In this document: piece after piece, positions 53,194 to 61,900 of the stretch
How positions within the stretch are numbered: the first letter of the stretch is position 1
How the letters are laid out: every line of letters starts with the position of its first letter
From: Sphingomonadales bacterium 32-65-25
GTDB taxonomy: Bacteria > Pseudomonadota > Alphaproteobacteria > Sphingomonadales > Sphingomonadaceae
Assembly (NCBI GenBank): GCA_002280855.1
Contig: NCEU01000001.1
Span: 124,001-188,000, forward strand
Length of the DNA: 64,000 bases
Reading direction: 5' to 3'
The notes under the pieces: model-generated
The model's input: the letters and a program-made list of their open reading frames with translations, nothing else
What the model was told of the DNA's origin: nothing
Databases searched by the model: none
Position numbers and translations under genes: made by a program

Positions 53194-54156
53194 ATGTCCA
53201 TTCCTGCCGCCTTCGCTGGCCGCCTGTCGATCCCGGTGATCGGTTCGCCGCTGTTCATCATCTCCGGTCCGGAACTGGTCATGGCGCAGTGCCGCGCCGG
53301 CATAATCGGCAGCTTCCCCAGCCTCAACGCCCGGCCACTGGCCCAGTTCGAAGAATGGCTGCAACGCCTGTCGACCGAACTTGGCCCGAATGATGCGCCC
53401 TATGCCGTCAACCTCATCGTCCACCGTTCCAACGATCGACTGATGGACGATCTGGCGCTGTGCGTAAAATACAAGGTGCCGATGATCATCACGTCGCTGG
53501 GCGCGCGCGAAGACGTGAACGAGGCCATTCACAGCTATGGCGGCATCGTCATGCACGACATCATCAACAACAAGTTCGCCAAAAAGGCCGTGGAAAAGGG
53601 CGCCGATGGCCTGATCGCCGTTGCTGCCGGCGCCGGCGGCCACGCTGGCACCACCAGCCCGTTCGCGCTGATCCGTGAGATCCGGGAATGGTTCGATGGC
53701 CCGCTGGCACTGTCCGGATCGATCGCCACAGGCGAAGCCGTGCTCGCAGCCCAGGCGATGGGTGCCGATTTCGGTTATATCGGCAGCGCCTTCATCGCCA
53801 CGCAGGAAGCCCGCGCGGTGCAGGATTACAAGGACATGATCACGCAGAGCGAGTCGTCCGACATTGTCTATTCCAACCTGTTCACCGGCGTGCACGGCAA
53901 TTATCTGCGCCCGTCGATCGTCAAGGCTGGCATGGACCCCGACAATCTGCCGACCAGCGATCCTTCGGCGATGAACTTCGGCAGCGGCGGCAACACCGAT
54001 GCCAAGGCGTGGAAGGACATCTGGGGCTGCGGCCAGGGCATTGGCGCGGTAAAGTCCGTATTGTCGGCCGGTGAATATGTCGCCAAACTTGTCAGCGAGT
54101 ATGAAGCCGCCAAAGCCCGGATCGGTCTGGGCCCGGTTGCTGTCGCTGCGGAGTGA
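53194..54156 (+). CDS. Nitronate monooxygenase/2-nitropropane dioxygenase family protein
   Basis: 320 aa FMN-dependent TIM barrel. N-terminus AGRLSIPVIGSPLFIISGPELV, mid-region VIVHRSNDRL-like NLIVHRS, and FMN/catalytic loop VAAGAGGHAGTTSPF followed by LSGSIATGEAVLAAQAMGADFGYIGSAF. Oxidises nitronates in characterised members; the natural substrate here may differ. ATG 53194 with GGGGAGA upstream. Followed by a 37-aa ORF and a strong terminator. Confidence 0.92.
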   Translation: MSIPAAFAGRLSIPVIGSPLFIISGPELVMAQCRAGIIGSFPSLNARPLAQFEEWLQRLSTELGPNDAPYAVNLIVHRSNDRLMDDLALCVKYKVPMIITSLGAREDVNEAIHSYGGIVMHDIINNKFAKKAVEKGADGLIAVAAGAGGHAGTTSPFALIREIREWFDGPLALSGSIATGEAVLAAQAMGADFGYIGSAFIATQEARAVQDYKDMITQSESSDIVYSNLFTGVHGNYLRPSIVKAGMDPDNLPTSDPSAMNFGSGGNTDAKAWKDIWGCGQGIGAVKSVLSAGEYVAKLVSEYEAAKARIGLGPVAVAAE

Positions 54157-54161
54157 ATGAC

Positions 54162-54275
54162 ATGCAGATGGAACTCAACGCCCGTACCCGCGCCCTCTGG
54201 CTTGCCGGCGCGCTCGTGATGGGAACGCTCAGCCAGTGGTGCATGGCCTTCGGCCCGTGCGGCGCGCCGATCTGA
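54162..54275 (+). CDS. Small ORF, 37 aa, hydrophobic
   Basis: ATG 54162, five bases after the nitronate monooxygenase stop, ending at TGA 54275 just before the terminator, so it lies inside the transcript. The peptide MQMELNARTRALWLAGALVM has a short hydrophobic core and two cysteines near the end (WCMAFGPCGAPI). No family known. Position between stop and terminator is its main support. Confidence 0.4.
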   Translation: MQMELNARTRALWLAGALVMGTLSQWCMAFGPCGAPI

Positions 54276-54290
54276 ACGCAGCTGCCTGAA

Positions 54291-54334
54291 ACAAAAGGGC
54301 CGGCGTTCCCGATGGGGAGCGCCGGCCCTTTTGT
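54291..54334. terminator. Bidirectional rho-independent terminator (nitronate monooxygenase / secF)
   Basis: Perfect 15-base inverted repeat ACAAAAGGGCCGGCG (54291-54305) and CGCCGGCCCTTTTGT (54320-54334). T-runs on both strands let it serve the two convergent units. Confidence 0.93.
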
Positions 54335-54343
54335 TGTGCGGCC

Positions 54344-55291
54344 TCAATCGATGCGTTCGGCACCCTTGGCCCGCGCGTCTTCACTGCCGGCAGCGCGCTG
54401 TTTCACGCCCAGCGTGATCAGCAGCGACGACGACACGAAGATCGACGAGTAGGTGCCGACCACGATGCCGAGCACCATCGCCGCCGTGAAGCCGAAGATC
54501 ACTTCCGGCCCGAGGAACAGCAGCGCCAGCAGCGCCGCAAGCAGCGTCACCGAGGTCATCACCGTGCGCGGCAGGGTTTCGTTCACCGAGAGATCGATGA
54601 TCTGCTTGATGTCCATCTGGCGGTACTTGCGCAGATTTTCGCGGATGCGATCGTCGATCACCACCTTGTCGTTCAGTGAATAGCCGATGATGGTCAGCAC
54701 GGCGGCCACGATGTTGAGATCGAATTCCAGTTGGGTGAGCGCAAAGAAGCCCAGCGTCACCACCACGTCGTGCACCAGCGCCACCACCGTGGAAACGCCG
54801 AAATACCATTCAAACCGGAACCAGGTGAACACGGCAACGAACAGCATGGAAAGGCCGACCGCCCACAGACCATCGGTGATCAGCTCCTCCGACACTTTGC
54901 CCGAAACGCTTTCGACGCGGGCGAATTCCACGCCCTTGTAATCCTGCTCCAGCGCGGTGCGCACCTTGCCGACCACGCGCTGCACGGCGCCTTCTTCGCC
55001 TTCCGGCAACGGCAGGCGGATCAGGATGGTTTGCGGGTTGCCGAATTCCTGCAGGGCAGAATCGCCCACGCCCACGCGGTCCACGCGGCCACGCAGCGTG
55101 TCGAGCGCCGGCGGCTGGGCGAATTCCACCTGCATGGTGAGGCCGCCAACGAAATCGACACCAAGGTTGAGGCCGCGCACCGCCAGCAAGGCGCCCGCAC
55201 CGATGGTCAACGCCAGCGTCAGCGCAAAGGCGATGAAGCGGAGTTTGACGAAGCCAATGTTGGTGTTGTCGGGAACAAGTTTCAGCGGCAT
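54344..55291 (-). CDS. secF: Protein translocase subunit SecF
   Basis: 315 aa, six membrane helices. N-terminal FIAFALTLALTIGAGALLAVRG followed by NLGVDFVGGLTMQVEF, the SecF/SecD signature region; C-terminal helices around SLNDKVVIDDRIRENLRKY and YSSIFVSSSLLITLG. Forms the SecDF complex that uses the proton gradient to pull exported proteins. 10 bases after secD. Confidence 0.96.
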   Translation of the reverse strand: MPLKLVPDNTNIGFVKLRFIAFALTLALTIGAGALLAVRGLNLGVDFVGGLTMQVEFAQPPALDTLRGRVDRVGVGDSALQEFGNPQTILIRLPLPEGEEGAVQRVVGKVRTALEQDYKGVEFARVESVSGKVSEELITDGLWAVGLSMLFVAVFTWFRFEWYFGVSTVVALVHDVVVTLGFFALTQLEFDLNIVAAVLTIIGYSLNDKVVIDDRIRENLRKYRQMDIKQIIDLSVNETLPRTVMTSVTLLAALLALLFLGPEVIFGFTAAMVLGIVVGTYSSIFVSSSLLITLGVKQRAAGSEDARAKGAERID

Positions 55292-55301
55292 CGAATTTTC
55301 C

Positions 55302-56897
55302 TCAGATGCTCAAGGTCGCAGGGCGCGCATTGGTCAGCCAGCGCGCCGCCATCCAGCGCACGATGGTCACTGCGGTGAACACCGAGGTGGCGATCCCGAT
55401 CGACAGCACCACGGCAAAGCCCTTGATCGGGCCAGAGCCGAACAGGAACATGATGATGGCCACGATGATGTTGAGGCTGTTGGCATCCCAGATGGTGCGG
55501 CTGGCTTCCTTGAAGCCGACCTCGACCGAGGCGATCACGCCCCTGCCCTTGCGCTGTTCTTCGCGGATACGTTCGTTGATCAGCACGTTGGCATCAACGG
55601 CGGCACCGATGGTCAGCACCATACCGGCAATGCCGGGCAGCGTGAGGGTGAAGCCGGCGGCCGACATGATGCCCAGGATCATCAGCACGTTGATCACCAG
55701 CGCGATCACCGAATAGACGCCAAAGCGGCCATAGGTCATGATCATCAGCCCGGCCACGGCCAGCACCGATACGATCGAGGCAATGATGCCGGCCTTGATC
55801 GAATCCGCCCCCAGATCAGGGCCAACGGTGCGTTCTTCGACAACCTTCAATTCAACCGGCAACTTGCCCGAACGCAGCAGGATCGCCAGTTCGTTGGCGG
55901 TCTGCACGGTGTAGTTGCCGGAAATCTGGCCACTGCCGCCCAGGATCGGTTCATTGATGTTTGGTGCAGAAATCACCATGGCATCCAGGATGATGGCAAA
56001 GGGCTTGCCGACATTTTCAGTGGTGGCCTGCGCAAAACGCCGGCCCCCGGTGGAATCAAACCGGAAGGAAACGGCCGGTGCGCCATTTTGATCGGTTGTC
56101 ACCTGGCTGTCGACCAGCTGATCGCCGGTGATGATGGCGCGGCGCTTGACGACAACCTGACCGCCTTCCTGTGAAGTGAGGATCTGGCTGCCGGGAGGTG
56201 CGCGGCCCTGCGCCACTTCTTCCGGATCGGCGGCGGTATCGACCAGCTTGAATTCCAGCTTGGCCGTCTTCCCCAGCAGTGCCTTCAGCGCTTCGGGATC
56301 CTGCAGGCCGGGCACCTGCACGACGATGCGGGTCTTGCCCTGGCGCACGATCGTGGGTTCACGGGTGCCGAGTTCGTCGATGCGCTTGCGGATCACTTCC
56401 ACGGCCTGCGCCATGGCGCCATCGATGGCGGCCGCAATCCCGGCGGCTGTGGGCGTGACGATCACCTGGCCCGGCACGCTGCCGCGGCTGATCTCCACTT
56501 CACGGGCATTGCCGACACCCAGCGGCGCGGTTGCCTTGTTGAGCAGGCTGATCGCCTGATCGACCCGCGCCAGATCGGTAACGCTGAAGGTGAGGCGGCC
56601 ACGGTTCAGCGACAGATCCGTGACGGCGATGGCGCCGCCCTCGGCGCTCCGCAGTTCGCCGCGCACCGTGTCTTCCAGCGATTCCAGCTTGGCCTTTTCC
56701 ACATCCTGCGCCGTGGCTTCCAGCATCAGATGCGAGCCGCCGCGCAGATCAAGCCCCAGCGGCAGCTGCGATTTGGGCAGGCCATCGGGGATGAGCGCCA
56801 ATGTGGACGGCGCCAGGGCGTTTGGCAGTGCCAGCAACAGGCACAGCACCACCGTGGCCCACATCGACCAGGTTTTCCACTTGGGGAAATCCAGCAT
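55302..56897 (-). CDS. secD: Protein translocase subunit SecD
   Basis: 531 aa. First helix followed by LPLGLDLRGGSHLMLEATA; large periplasmic P1 domain (residues 40-330), then five C-terminal helices with AVDANVLINERIREE. Aspartate in the DLRGG segment matches the family. In the order yajC-secD-secF, 4 bases after yajC. Confidence 0.96.
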   Translation of the reverse strand: MLDFPKWKTWSMWATVVLCLLLALPNALAPSTLALIPDGLPKSQLPLGLDLRGGSHLMLEATAQDVEKAKLESLEDTVRGELRSAEGGAIAVTDLSLNRGRLTFSVTDLARVDQAISLLNKATAPLGVGNAREVEISRGSVPGQVIVTPTAAGIAAAIDGAMAQAVEVIRKRIDELGTREPTIVRQGKTRIVVQVPGLQDPEALKALLGKTAKLEFKLVDTAADPEEVAQGRAPPGSQILTSQEGGQVVVKRRAIITGDQLVDSQVTTDQNGAPAVSFRFDSTGGRRFAQATTENVGKPFAIILDAMVISAPNINEPILGGSGQISGNYTVQTANELAILLRSGKLPVELKVVEERTVGPDLGADSIKAGIIASIVSVLAVAGLMIMTYGRFGVYSVIALVINVLMILGIMSAAGFTLTLPGIAGMVLTIGAAVDANVLINERIREEQRKGRGVIASVEVGFKEASRTIWDANSLNIIVAIIMFLFGSGPIKGFAVVLSIGIATSVFTAVTIVRWMAARWLTNARPATLSI

Positions 56898-56901
56898 GGG
56901 C

Positions 56902-57264
56902 TCAGGCGCTCTTGTCGTTCGCCGCCGCTGGCAGCCCGCGCGGCTTCACATCGGCCAGCGTGGATTTCAGCACGGTGAAGCGCACGCCCGCGCCGGCTTC
57001 CACTTCCACTTCGGTATCGGTCACCCGAATGGCCTTGCCGAGGATGCCGCCGCCGGTGATCAGATCATCGCCCTTCTTCACGGCATCAACCATGGCGCGG
57101 TGCTGCTTCACGCGCTGCTGCTGCGGGCGGATGATCAGGAAGTAGAAAATGGCAAAGATGGCCAGATAGGGCAGAAAGCCGATTACGGCCGCCATGCCAC
57201 CTGCGGCGGCCGCGCCGCCTGTTGCCTGCGCATAGGCCGGGGTTTCAAACATCGTGGTTTCCAT
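56902..57264 (-). CDS. yajC: Preprotein translocase subunit YajC
   Basis: 120 aa from ATG 57264; an in-frame TTG at 57267 precedes it and ATG 57252 is an alternative. One membrane helix (FLPYLAIFAIFYFLIIRP) followed by QQQRVKQHRAMVDAVKKGDD and GGILGKAIRVTDTEVEVEAG, typical YajC. Accessory subunit of SecDF. Confidence 0.95.
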   Translation of the reverse strand: METTMFETPAYAQATGGAAAAGGMAAVIGFLPYLAIFAIFYFLIIRPQQQRVKQHRAMVDAVKKGDDLITGGGILGKAIRVTDTEVEVEAGAGVRFTVLKSTLADVKPRGLPAAANDKSA

Positions 57265-57362
57265 CAAATTGGTCGGATTGGCGCAAGGCTCTAGCCGCTT
57301 GGGCCAGCCTGCGCAACCGATGCCAGTTCCTTACACCGGCGCTTTTGGCTAGTGCTGGCGGC

Positions 57363-58199
57363 ATGGACACTCAGGACGCCCTGCTCGCCCGCATTGCCGC
57401 CGCGCTCGACCGGATGGCGCCGCCGCCGGCCACACCCGCCGATCCGGCCCACGGCCATTGGTTTGGCTGGGATGGCGCTGAGAATGTGGGGGGCCTCACC
57501 GCCCTGCCCCCGGCCCGAACGACGCCGCTGGCACTGTACAAAGGTGTGGAGGCCCAGGCCGCGCAATTGCACGAGAACAGCCGCCGCCATGCGCTGCGTC
57601 TGCCTGCCCACGATGTCCTGCTGTGGGGTGCGCGCGGCATGGGCAAATCCAGCCTGGCGCGCAGCGTGGTCGCCGATCTGGTGGCCAGCGGCCATGATAT
57701 CGCGCTGGTGCAAGTGATGCTGCCGGCGCTGGCCAGCCTGCCCGCATTGTTCCGCACACTGGCCGGGGTAGAGCGGGCGTTTCTGATCTTCCTTGATGAT
57801 GTGTCGCTGGGCGCCGATGCCGCCGAGGTGCATGCGCTGCGCTCGCTGCTCGATGGCGGGGTGCAGGCGCGGCCCGATCATGTGCGCCTGATCGTTACCA
57901 GCAACCGCCGCCATCTGGTGCCGCGCAGCCTTTCCGAAAACGAGGCGGATGCCATCAATCCGCGCGATGCCGCCGATGATCATCTGGCGCTGGCCGATCG
58001 CTTTGGGCTGCGGCTGGGCTTCCACCCCTGCGATCAGGAGACCTATCTGGCGATCTGCGCCGGCTATGCCGTGGCGCACGGGTTGGCCTTTGATCCGAAG
58101 GCCGCGCTCACCTGGGCGGCCGGGCGTGGCGCACGATCGGGCCGGGTGGCGTGGCAGTTCACAGTTGAACAGGCGGGCGATCAGGGGAAAAACTTATAG
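57363..58199 (+). CDS. DUF815 family ATPase
   Basis: 278 aa. Walker A GARGMGKSSL at 89-98, Walker B FLIFLDDVSL near 138, sensor-like LIVTSNRRHLVPRS, and DHLALADRFGLRLGFHPC, all as in DUF815 AAA-type proteins. Function of the family is not established. Start ATG 57363. Divergent from yajC; ends 141 bases before the DUF3011 genes. Confidence 0.9.
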   Translation: MDTQDALLARIAAALDRMAPPPATPADPAHGHWFGWDGAENVGGLTALPPARTTPLALYKGVEAQAAQLHENSRRHALRLPAHDVLLWGARGMGKSSLARSVVADLVASGHDIALVQVMLPALASLPALFRTLAGVERAFLIFLDDVSLGADAAEVHALRSLLDGGVQARPDHVRLIVTSNRRHLVPRSLSENEADAINPRDAADDHLALADRFGLRLGFHPCDQETYLAICAGYAVAHGLAFDPKAALTWAAGRGARSGRVAWQFTVEQAGDQGKNL

Positions 58200-58209
58200 A
58201 ATTGGCGGC

Positions 58210-58238
58210 TTATGTCTAAAGATCGGCCAGTTATGTCT
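58210..58238 (+). repeat. Short direct repeat TTATGTCT x2, 21-bp period
   Basis: TTATGTCT occurs at 58210-58217 and 58231-58238, start to start 21 bp, about two helical turns. The surrounding 140 bp is AT-richer than the flanks and lacks a convincing gene. Possibly tandem binding sites upstream of the DUF3011 genes or a scar of an inserted element. Confidence 0.3.
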
Positions 58239-58340
58239 CTTGACTCCGGCAAAATCACTGGCAGCATTCATTTTCTGGTATTTGGTCCGAGCGCAGGATG
58301 AGCCCTGCCCTTATTGCCCAAACCGGGGGGAGAAGATGTA

Positions 58341-59162
58341 ATGCGCCGCCTGCTGCTGTCAGCCTTGTCGATCAACGCCCTGTCCTTCACTGCGCTGGGT
58401 GCCGGCGTCGCGCTCACCCTGCCCGCCGCGCCGGCTGCCGCCCAGCAATGGCGCGAAATCACCTGCGAAAGCTGGAATTACCGCGAAGCCGTCTGCCCCG
58501 CCCCCGGCGCCGTGCGCGTGCAACTGCTCCGCGTGCGCGGCGGCAGCTGCATCGAAGGCCAGACCTGGTATCATGATGATCGCGCCATCCGGGTGCGCAA
58601 TGGCTGCCGCGCCACCTTCCGCATCGATGCCAACAATGGCTGGGGTGTGGGTGGCTGGGATCCCAATCAGGGCGTCGGGAATGGCATTGGTGGCGGCCGC
58701 TGGCAGGTGGTGCGCTGCGAAAGCTGGAATTACCGCAATCAGCGTTGCCCAGTGCAAGGCGTGATCAGCGCCGCCCGCATGCTGCGCGTGATTGCCGGCG
58801 ATTGCCGCGACGGGAACACCTGGCGCTGGGACCGCCGTTCCATCACCGTGCGCAACGGTTGCCGGGCCGATTTCGAAGTGATGCAGGGCTCTTCCGGTTG
58901 GGGCGGTTCAGGTGGCTCTGGCGGCGGCTGGGGCAGCGGCGGCGGTGGTGGCGGTGGTGGTTTCAATCCCGGCCAGGGCAATCGCACCATCAACTGCGAA
59001 AGCTGGAATTATCGCGCCGCCCGCTGCCCGATCGGTGGCGCCCGCAGTGTCAGCCTCACCCGTGTGATTGCCGGCAATTGTCAGGAAGGCCGCACCTGGG
59101 GTTGGGATCGCAACAGCATCTGGGTCAACGGCGGCTGCCGCGCCACCTTCACCTTGTACTGA
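58341..59162 (+). CDS. Secreted DUF3011 protein with three CESWNYR repeats
   Basis: 273 aa, signal peptide to about residue 34 (ends PAAPAAAQQW). Three copies of a domain of about 55 residues, each opening CESWNYR (cysteines at 42, 126, 219) and closing NGCRAxF, with four cysteines each that probably form two disulfides. Glycine-rich spacers separate copies 1-2 and 2-3 (GGSGGGWGSGGGGGGGG). DUF3011 has no known function; extracytoplasmic, perhaps carbohydrate- or surface-binding. Ribosome site GGGGGGAGAAG. The second DUF3011 gene is 24 bases downstream. Confidence 0.85.
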   Translation: MRRLLLSALSINALSFTALGAGVALTLPAAPAAAQQWREITCESWNYREAVCPAPGAVRVQLLRVRGGSCIEGQTWYHDDRAIRVRNGCRATFRIDANNGWGVGGWDPNQGVGNGIGGGRWQVVRCESWNYRNQRCPVQGVISAARMLRVIAGDCRDGNTWRWDRRSITVRNGCRADFEVMQGSSGWGGSGGSGGGWGSGGGGGGGGFNPGQGNRTINCESWNYRAARCPIGGARSVSLTRVIAGNCQEGRTWGWDRNSIWVNGGCRATFTLY

Positions 59163-59186
59163 CCCACTTTTCCGGGGGGAAATCAC

Positions 59187-59903
59187 ATGCGCCGCACCGC
59201 CAGCCTTGTCGCCTTGCTTGCCCTTGCGTCCACTGCCGTGATCACGCCGGTGGCGGCCCAATCCAATTGGAACAACAATTGGAACAACCAGGGGTGGAAC
59301 AACAATGGGGGCGGCCAGATCATCCGCTGCGAAAGCTGGAATTATCGCTATGCCCGCTGCAGCGCCAACACGCGGGACGGGGTGCGCCTGTCGCGCGTGC
59401 TGGCCGGCGACTGTTCGCGGCGCAACTGGGGCAGTGATCGCAACGCCATCTGGGTGAGCAACGGCTGCCGCGCCGAATTCGAAGTTGGCCGCCGCGGTGG
59501 CGGTGGCTCCACCGGGGCGGCGATTGCCGGTGCGGCAGTTGCCGCCGGCCTGCTGGCGCTGCTGCTGTCCAAGGGCAAGAAAAAGGAAGCGGAAAGCGCG
59601 GCCCAGGGCGGTACCAAGACCCCGGCCACCTTCAACATCGAGCCGAACCAGGTGCCACCCGCTGCCGAACGCGCCTTCCGCCAGTGCGTCGACGAAGCCG
59701 CCCGCCAGATTGGCGCCACCGGCGGTACCAGCCTGCGCCTTACCGGCGAAGTACAGCACCGCATGCAGGGTGGTGCTTGGGAATTCCGCCTGCCACTGGA
59801 AGGCACCTGGCCGAACGACACGCACGCCACCCCGGCCGAATGCAGCGCCACCGATACGGCGGTGCAGAAACTGGATTTCCTGCCCGAACCGGCCAATCCC
59901 TGA
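59187..59903 (+). CDS. DUF3011 protein with single repeat, membrane helix and C-terminal domain
   Basis: 238 aa. Signal peptide (residues 1-24), an Asn/Trp-rich stretch (NWNNNWNNQGWNNNGGG), one DUF3011 repeat from C48 (CESWNYRYARC) to NGCRAEFEV, a glycine stretch and hydrophobic helix (AAIAGAAVAAGLLALLLSKGKKK, about 104-126), then a region of about 100 residues (FRQCVDEAARQIGATGGTSLRLTGEV) resembling small domains of periplasmic proteins. Probably anchored in the membrane; a sibling of the preceding gene and probably co-transcribed. Confidence 0.82.
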   Translation: MRRTASLVALLALASTAVITPVAAQSNWNNNWNNQGWNNNGGGQIIRCESWNYRYARCSANTRDGVRLSRVLAGDCSRRNWGSDRNAIWVSNGCRAEFEVGRRGGGGSTGAAIAGAAVAAGLLALLLSKGKKKEAESAAQGGTKTPATFNIEPNQVPPAAERAFRQCVDEAARQIGATGGTSLRLTGEVQHRMQGGAWEFRLPLEGTWPNDTHATPAECSATDTAVQKLDFLPEPANP

Positions 59904-60001
59904 TCAGCCTTCACCGGGTGTGCGGCGTAGCGGCCGGTTGCCGCCGCCGTGGGCCTGCTGCTATGACTTCGGCTCCCCCCGGTTCCTGAAGGCGCAGCAT
60001 C

Positions 60002-61900
60002 TTGAAAACCCTTGGCCTCATCTGGCGCATCCTTGTTGGCATCAAGGATTTCCTCGTCCTGTGTGTGTTGGCGCTGTTTTTCATCGGGCTGTCGGCCCTG
60101 CTCTCCTCCGCCAAGCCCGCCACGGTTCCCAATGGCGCGGCGCTCGTGCTGGCGATGGATGGCGCCCTGGTTGATCAGGCCTCTGAAACATCGCCGTTCA
60201 ATGCCGCAGCCGGCAATGTTGCCGCTGAAATCCAGGTGCGCGATGTGGTGCACGCCATCGATCACGCCGCCAAGGATGATCGCATCAAGGCCATCGTGCT
60301 GGAACTGGATGGTTTCATGGGCGGCGGTCAGGCCAATATCGCCACCGTCGATGATGCGCTCACCCGCTTCCGCAAATCCGGCAAGCCGGTCCACGCCTGG
60401 GCCACCGCCTATAGTGATGACAGCTGGCTGCTTGCCGCTGCCGCCAGCAAGATCTGGCTCAACCCGATGGGCGGCGTGATCATCACCGGCCCCGGCGGCT
60501 CGCGCCTCTATTTCGCCAGGGCGCTCGAAAAGCTGCAGGTTGATGTCAACGTGTTCCGCGTCGGCACCTACAAGTCGTTCGTGGAGCCCTTCACCCGCAC
60601 CGCCGCCTCGCCCGAAGCCAAGGCCGCCGATCAGGCACTGGCTGGCAGCCTGTGGGGCAGCTGGCTCGCCGACGCGAAACGCCTGCGGCCCAAGGCCGAT
60701 GTGCCAGCCTATATCGCGCAGCTGCCGCAGCGCCTCGGCAAGTTCGGTGGGGACAGCGCCAAGACGGCACTCGATGCCGGCCTGGTTGATCAGCTCGGCA
60801 GCCGCGATGAATTCGACGCCGCGATGATCGAACTCGCCGGCGAGGATGAGCTCAGCGATTGGGGCCACTATACCGGCGTCACGCTCGACAATTACCTCTC
60901 TGCCACTCGCAAACCGCTGGGTGAGCGCGGCGATGCTGTGGGTGTCGTCTATGTCACCGGCAACATCGTCGATGGCGAAGCCCCGCGCGGCACCGCCGGC
61001 AGCGCCACCATCCGCCAGGCGCTTGAGGAAGCGCTGGCCAAGAATGACGACATCAAGGCGCTGGTGGTGCGCGTCGATAGCGGTGGTGGTTCCGTGACGG
61101 CGTCGGAAGAGATCCGTGCAGCGCTGTTGGCGGCCAAGGCCGATGGCCTGCCCGTCATCGCCAGCTTCGGCCCGGTCGCAGCGAGCGGCGGTTACTGGGT
61201 CGGCACGGCGGCAGACGAGATCTACGCCCAGCCTTCCACCATCACCGGCTCGATCGGCGTCTTTGCCATCCTGCCCAGCTTCCCGCGCGCGCTGGCTGAT
61301 CTGGGCATCACCAGCGATGGCGTGAAAACCACCCCCTACAGCGGCGAACCCGATGTGGTTGCCGGCCTGTCACCGCAGGTTTCCCAGGTGCTGCAGATGG
61401 GCGTTGAAAACACCTATCGCCGCTTCCTCACCCTCGTCGCCACCGCCCGCAAACTGCCGCTGGCCGAGGTGGACCGCATCGCCCAGGGCCGCGTGTGGGC
61501 CGGTACCCAGGCCAAGGAGCTGAAGCTGGTGGACAAGTTCGGTGGCCTGGATGCCGCCGTCGCCGCTGCTGCCGCCAAGGCCGGCCTGAAGGGCGAGATC
61601 CGCGTGGTCGATATCGAAAAGCCGGTGCCGGCATGGCAACGCGCGCTGGAAGGCCTGGGCGCCACCGAAAGCGAAGAGCAGGCCGCCCGCGATCCGTGGG
61701 CCCGCCTTGTGCAGGCCTCGCGCCTGCGCCTGCTCACTGCCGCCCACGATCTGGGCTGGCTGGCCGCCGGCAAGGGCGCCACCATGCAGGTGCTGTGCAT
61801 CGAATGCAGCATGGCCGGCTCCCCGCGTCCGGCGGCTGCCCGGCAGACGGAAGGCCTTGCGGCCAAGCTGGTTCAGTCGTCTTCGGGCTCGGGCCGGTAA
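60002..61900 (+). CDS. sppA: Signal peptide peptidase SppA (67-kDa, tandem-domain type)
   Basis: 632 aa membrane protease that degrades cleaved signal peptides. One N-terminal helix (DFLVLCVLALFFIGLSALL) and two crotonase-like halves; catalytic lysine K191 (VGTYKSFVEPF) in the first half and serine S395 (VAASGGYWVG) in the second, as in the long form. The start appears to be TTG 60002; no in-frame ATG fits. The C-terminus from about 540 is variable and overlaps the convergent channel gene by 28 bases. Confidence 0.93.
   Translation: MKTLGLIWRILVGIKDFLVLCVLALFFIGLSALLSSAKPATVPNGAALVLAMDGALVDQASETSPFNAAAGNVAAEIQVRDVVHAIDHAAKDDRIKAIVLELDGFMGGGQANIATVDDALTRFRKSGKPVHAWATAYSDDSWLLAAAASKIWLNPMGGVIITGPGGSRLYFARALEKLQVDVNVFRVGTYKSFVEPFTRTAASPEAKAADQALAGSLWGSWLADAKRLRPKADVPAYIAQLPQRLGKFGGDSAKTALDAGLVDQLGSRDEFDAAMIELAGEDELSDWGHYTGVTLDNYLSATRKPLGERGDAVGVVYVTGNIVDGEAPRGTAGSATIRQALEEALAKNDDIKALVVRVDSGGGSVTASEEIRAALLAAKADGLPVIASFGPVAASGGYWVGTAADEIYAQPSTITGSIGVFAILPSFPRALADLGITSDGVKTTPYSGEPDVVAGLSPQVSQVLQMGVENTYRRFLTLVATARKLPLAEVDRIAQGRVWAGTQAKELKLVDKFGGLDAAVAAAAAKAGLKGEIRVVDIEKPVPAWQRALEGLGATESEEQAARDPWARLVQASRLRLLTAAHDLGWLAAGKGATMQVLCIECSMAGSPRPAAARQTEGLAAKLVQSSSGSGR

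Noticed and set aside
58212..58301. 29-aa ORF between the DUF815 and DUF3011 genes
   Set aside because: No ribosome site and no coherent composition; its start lies in the direct repeat.
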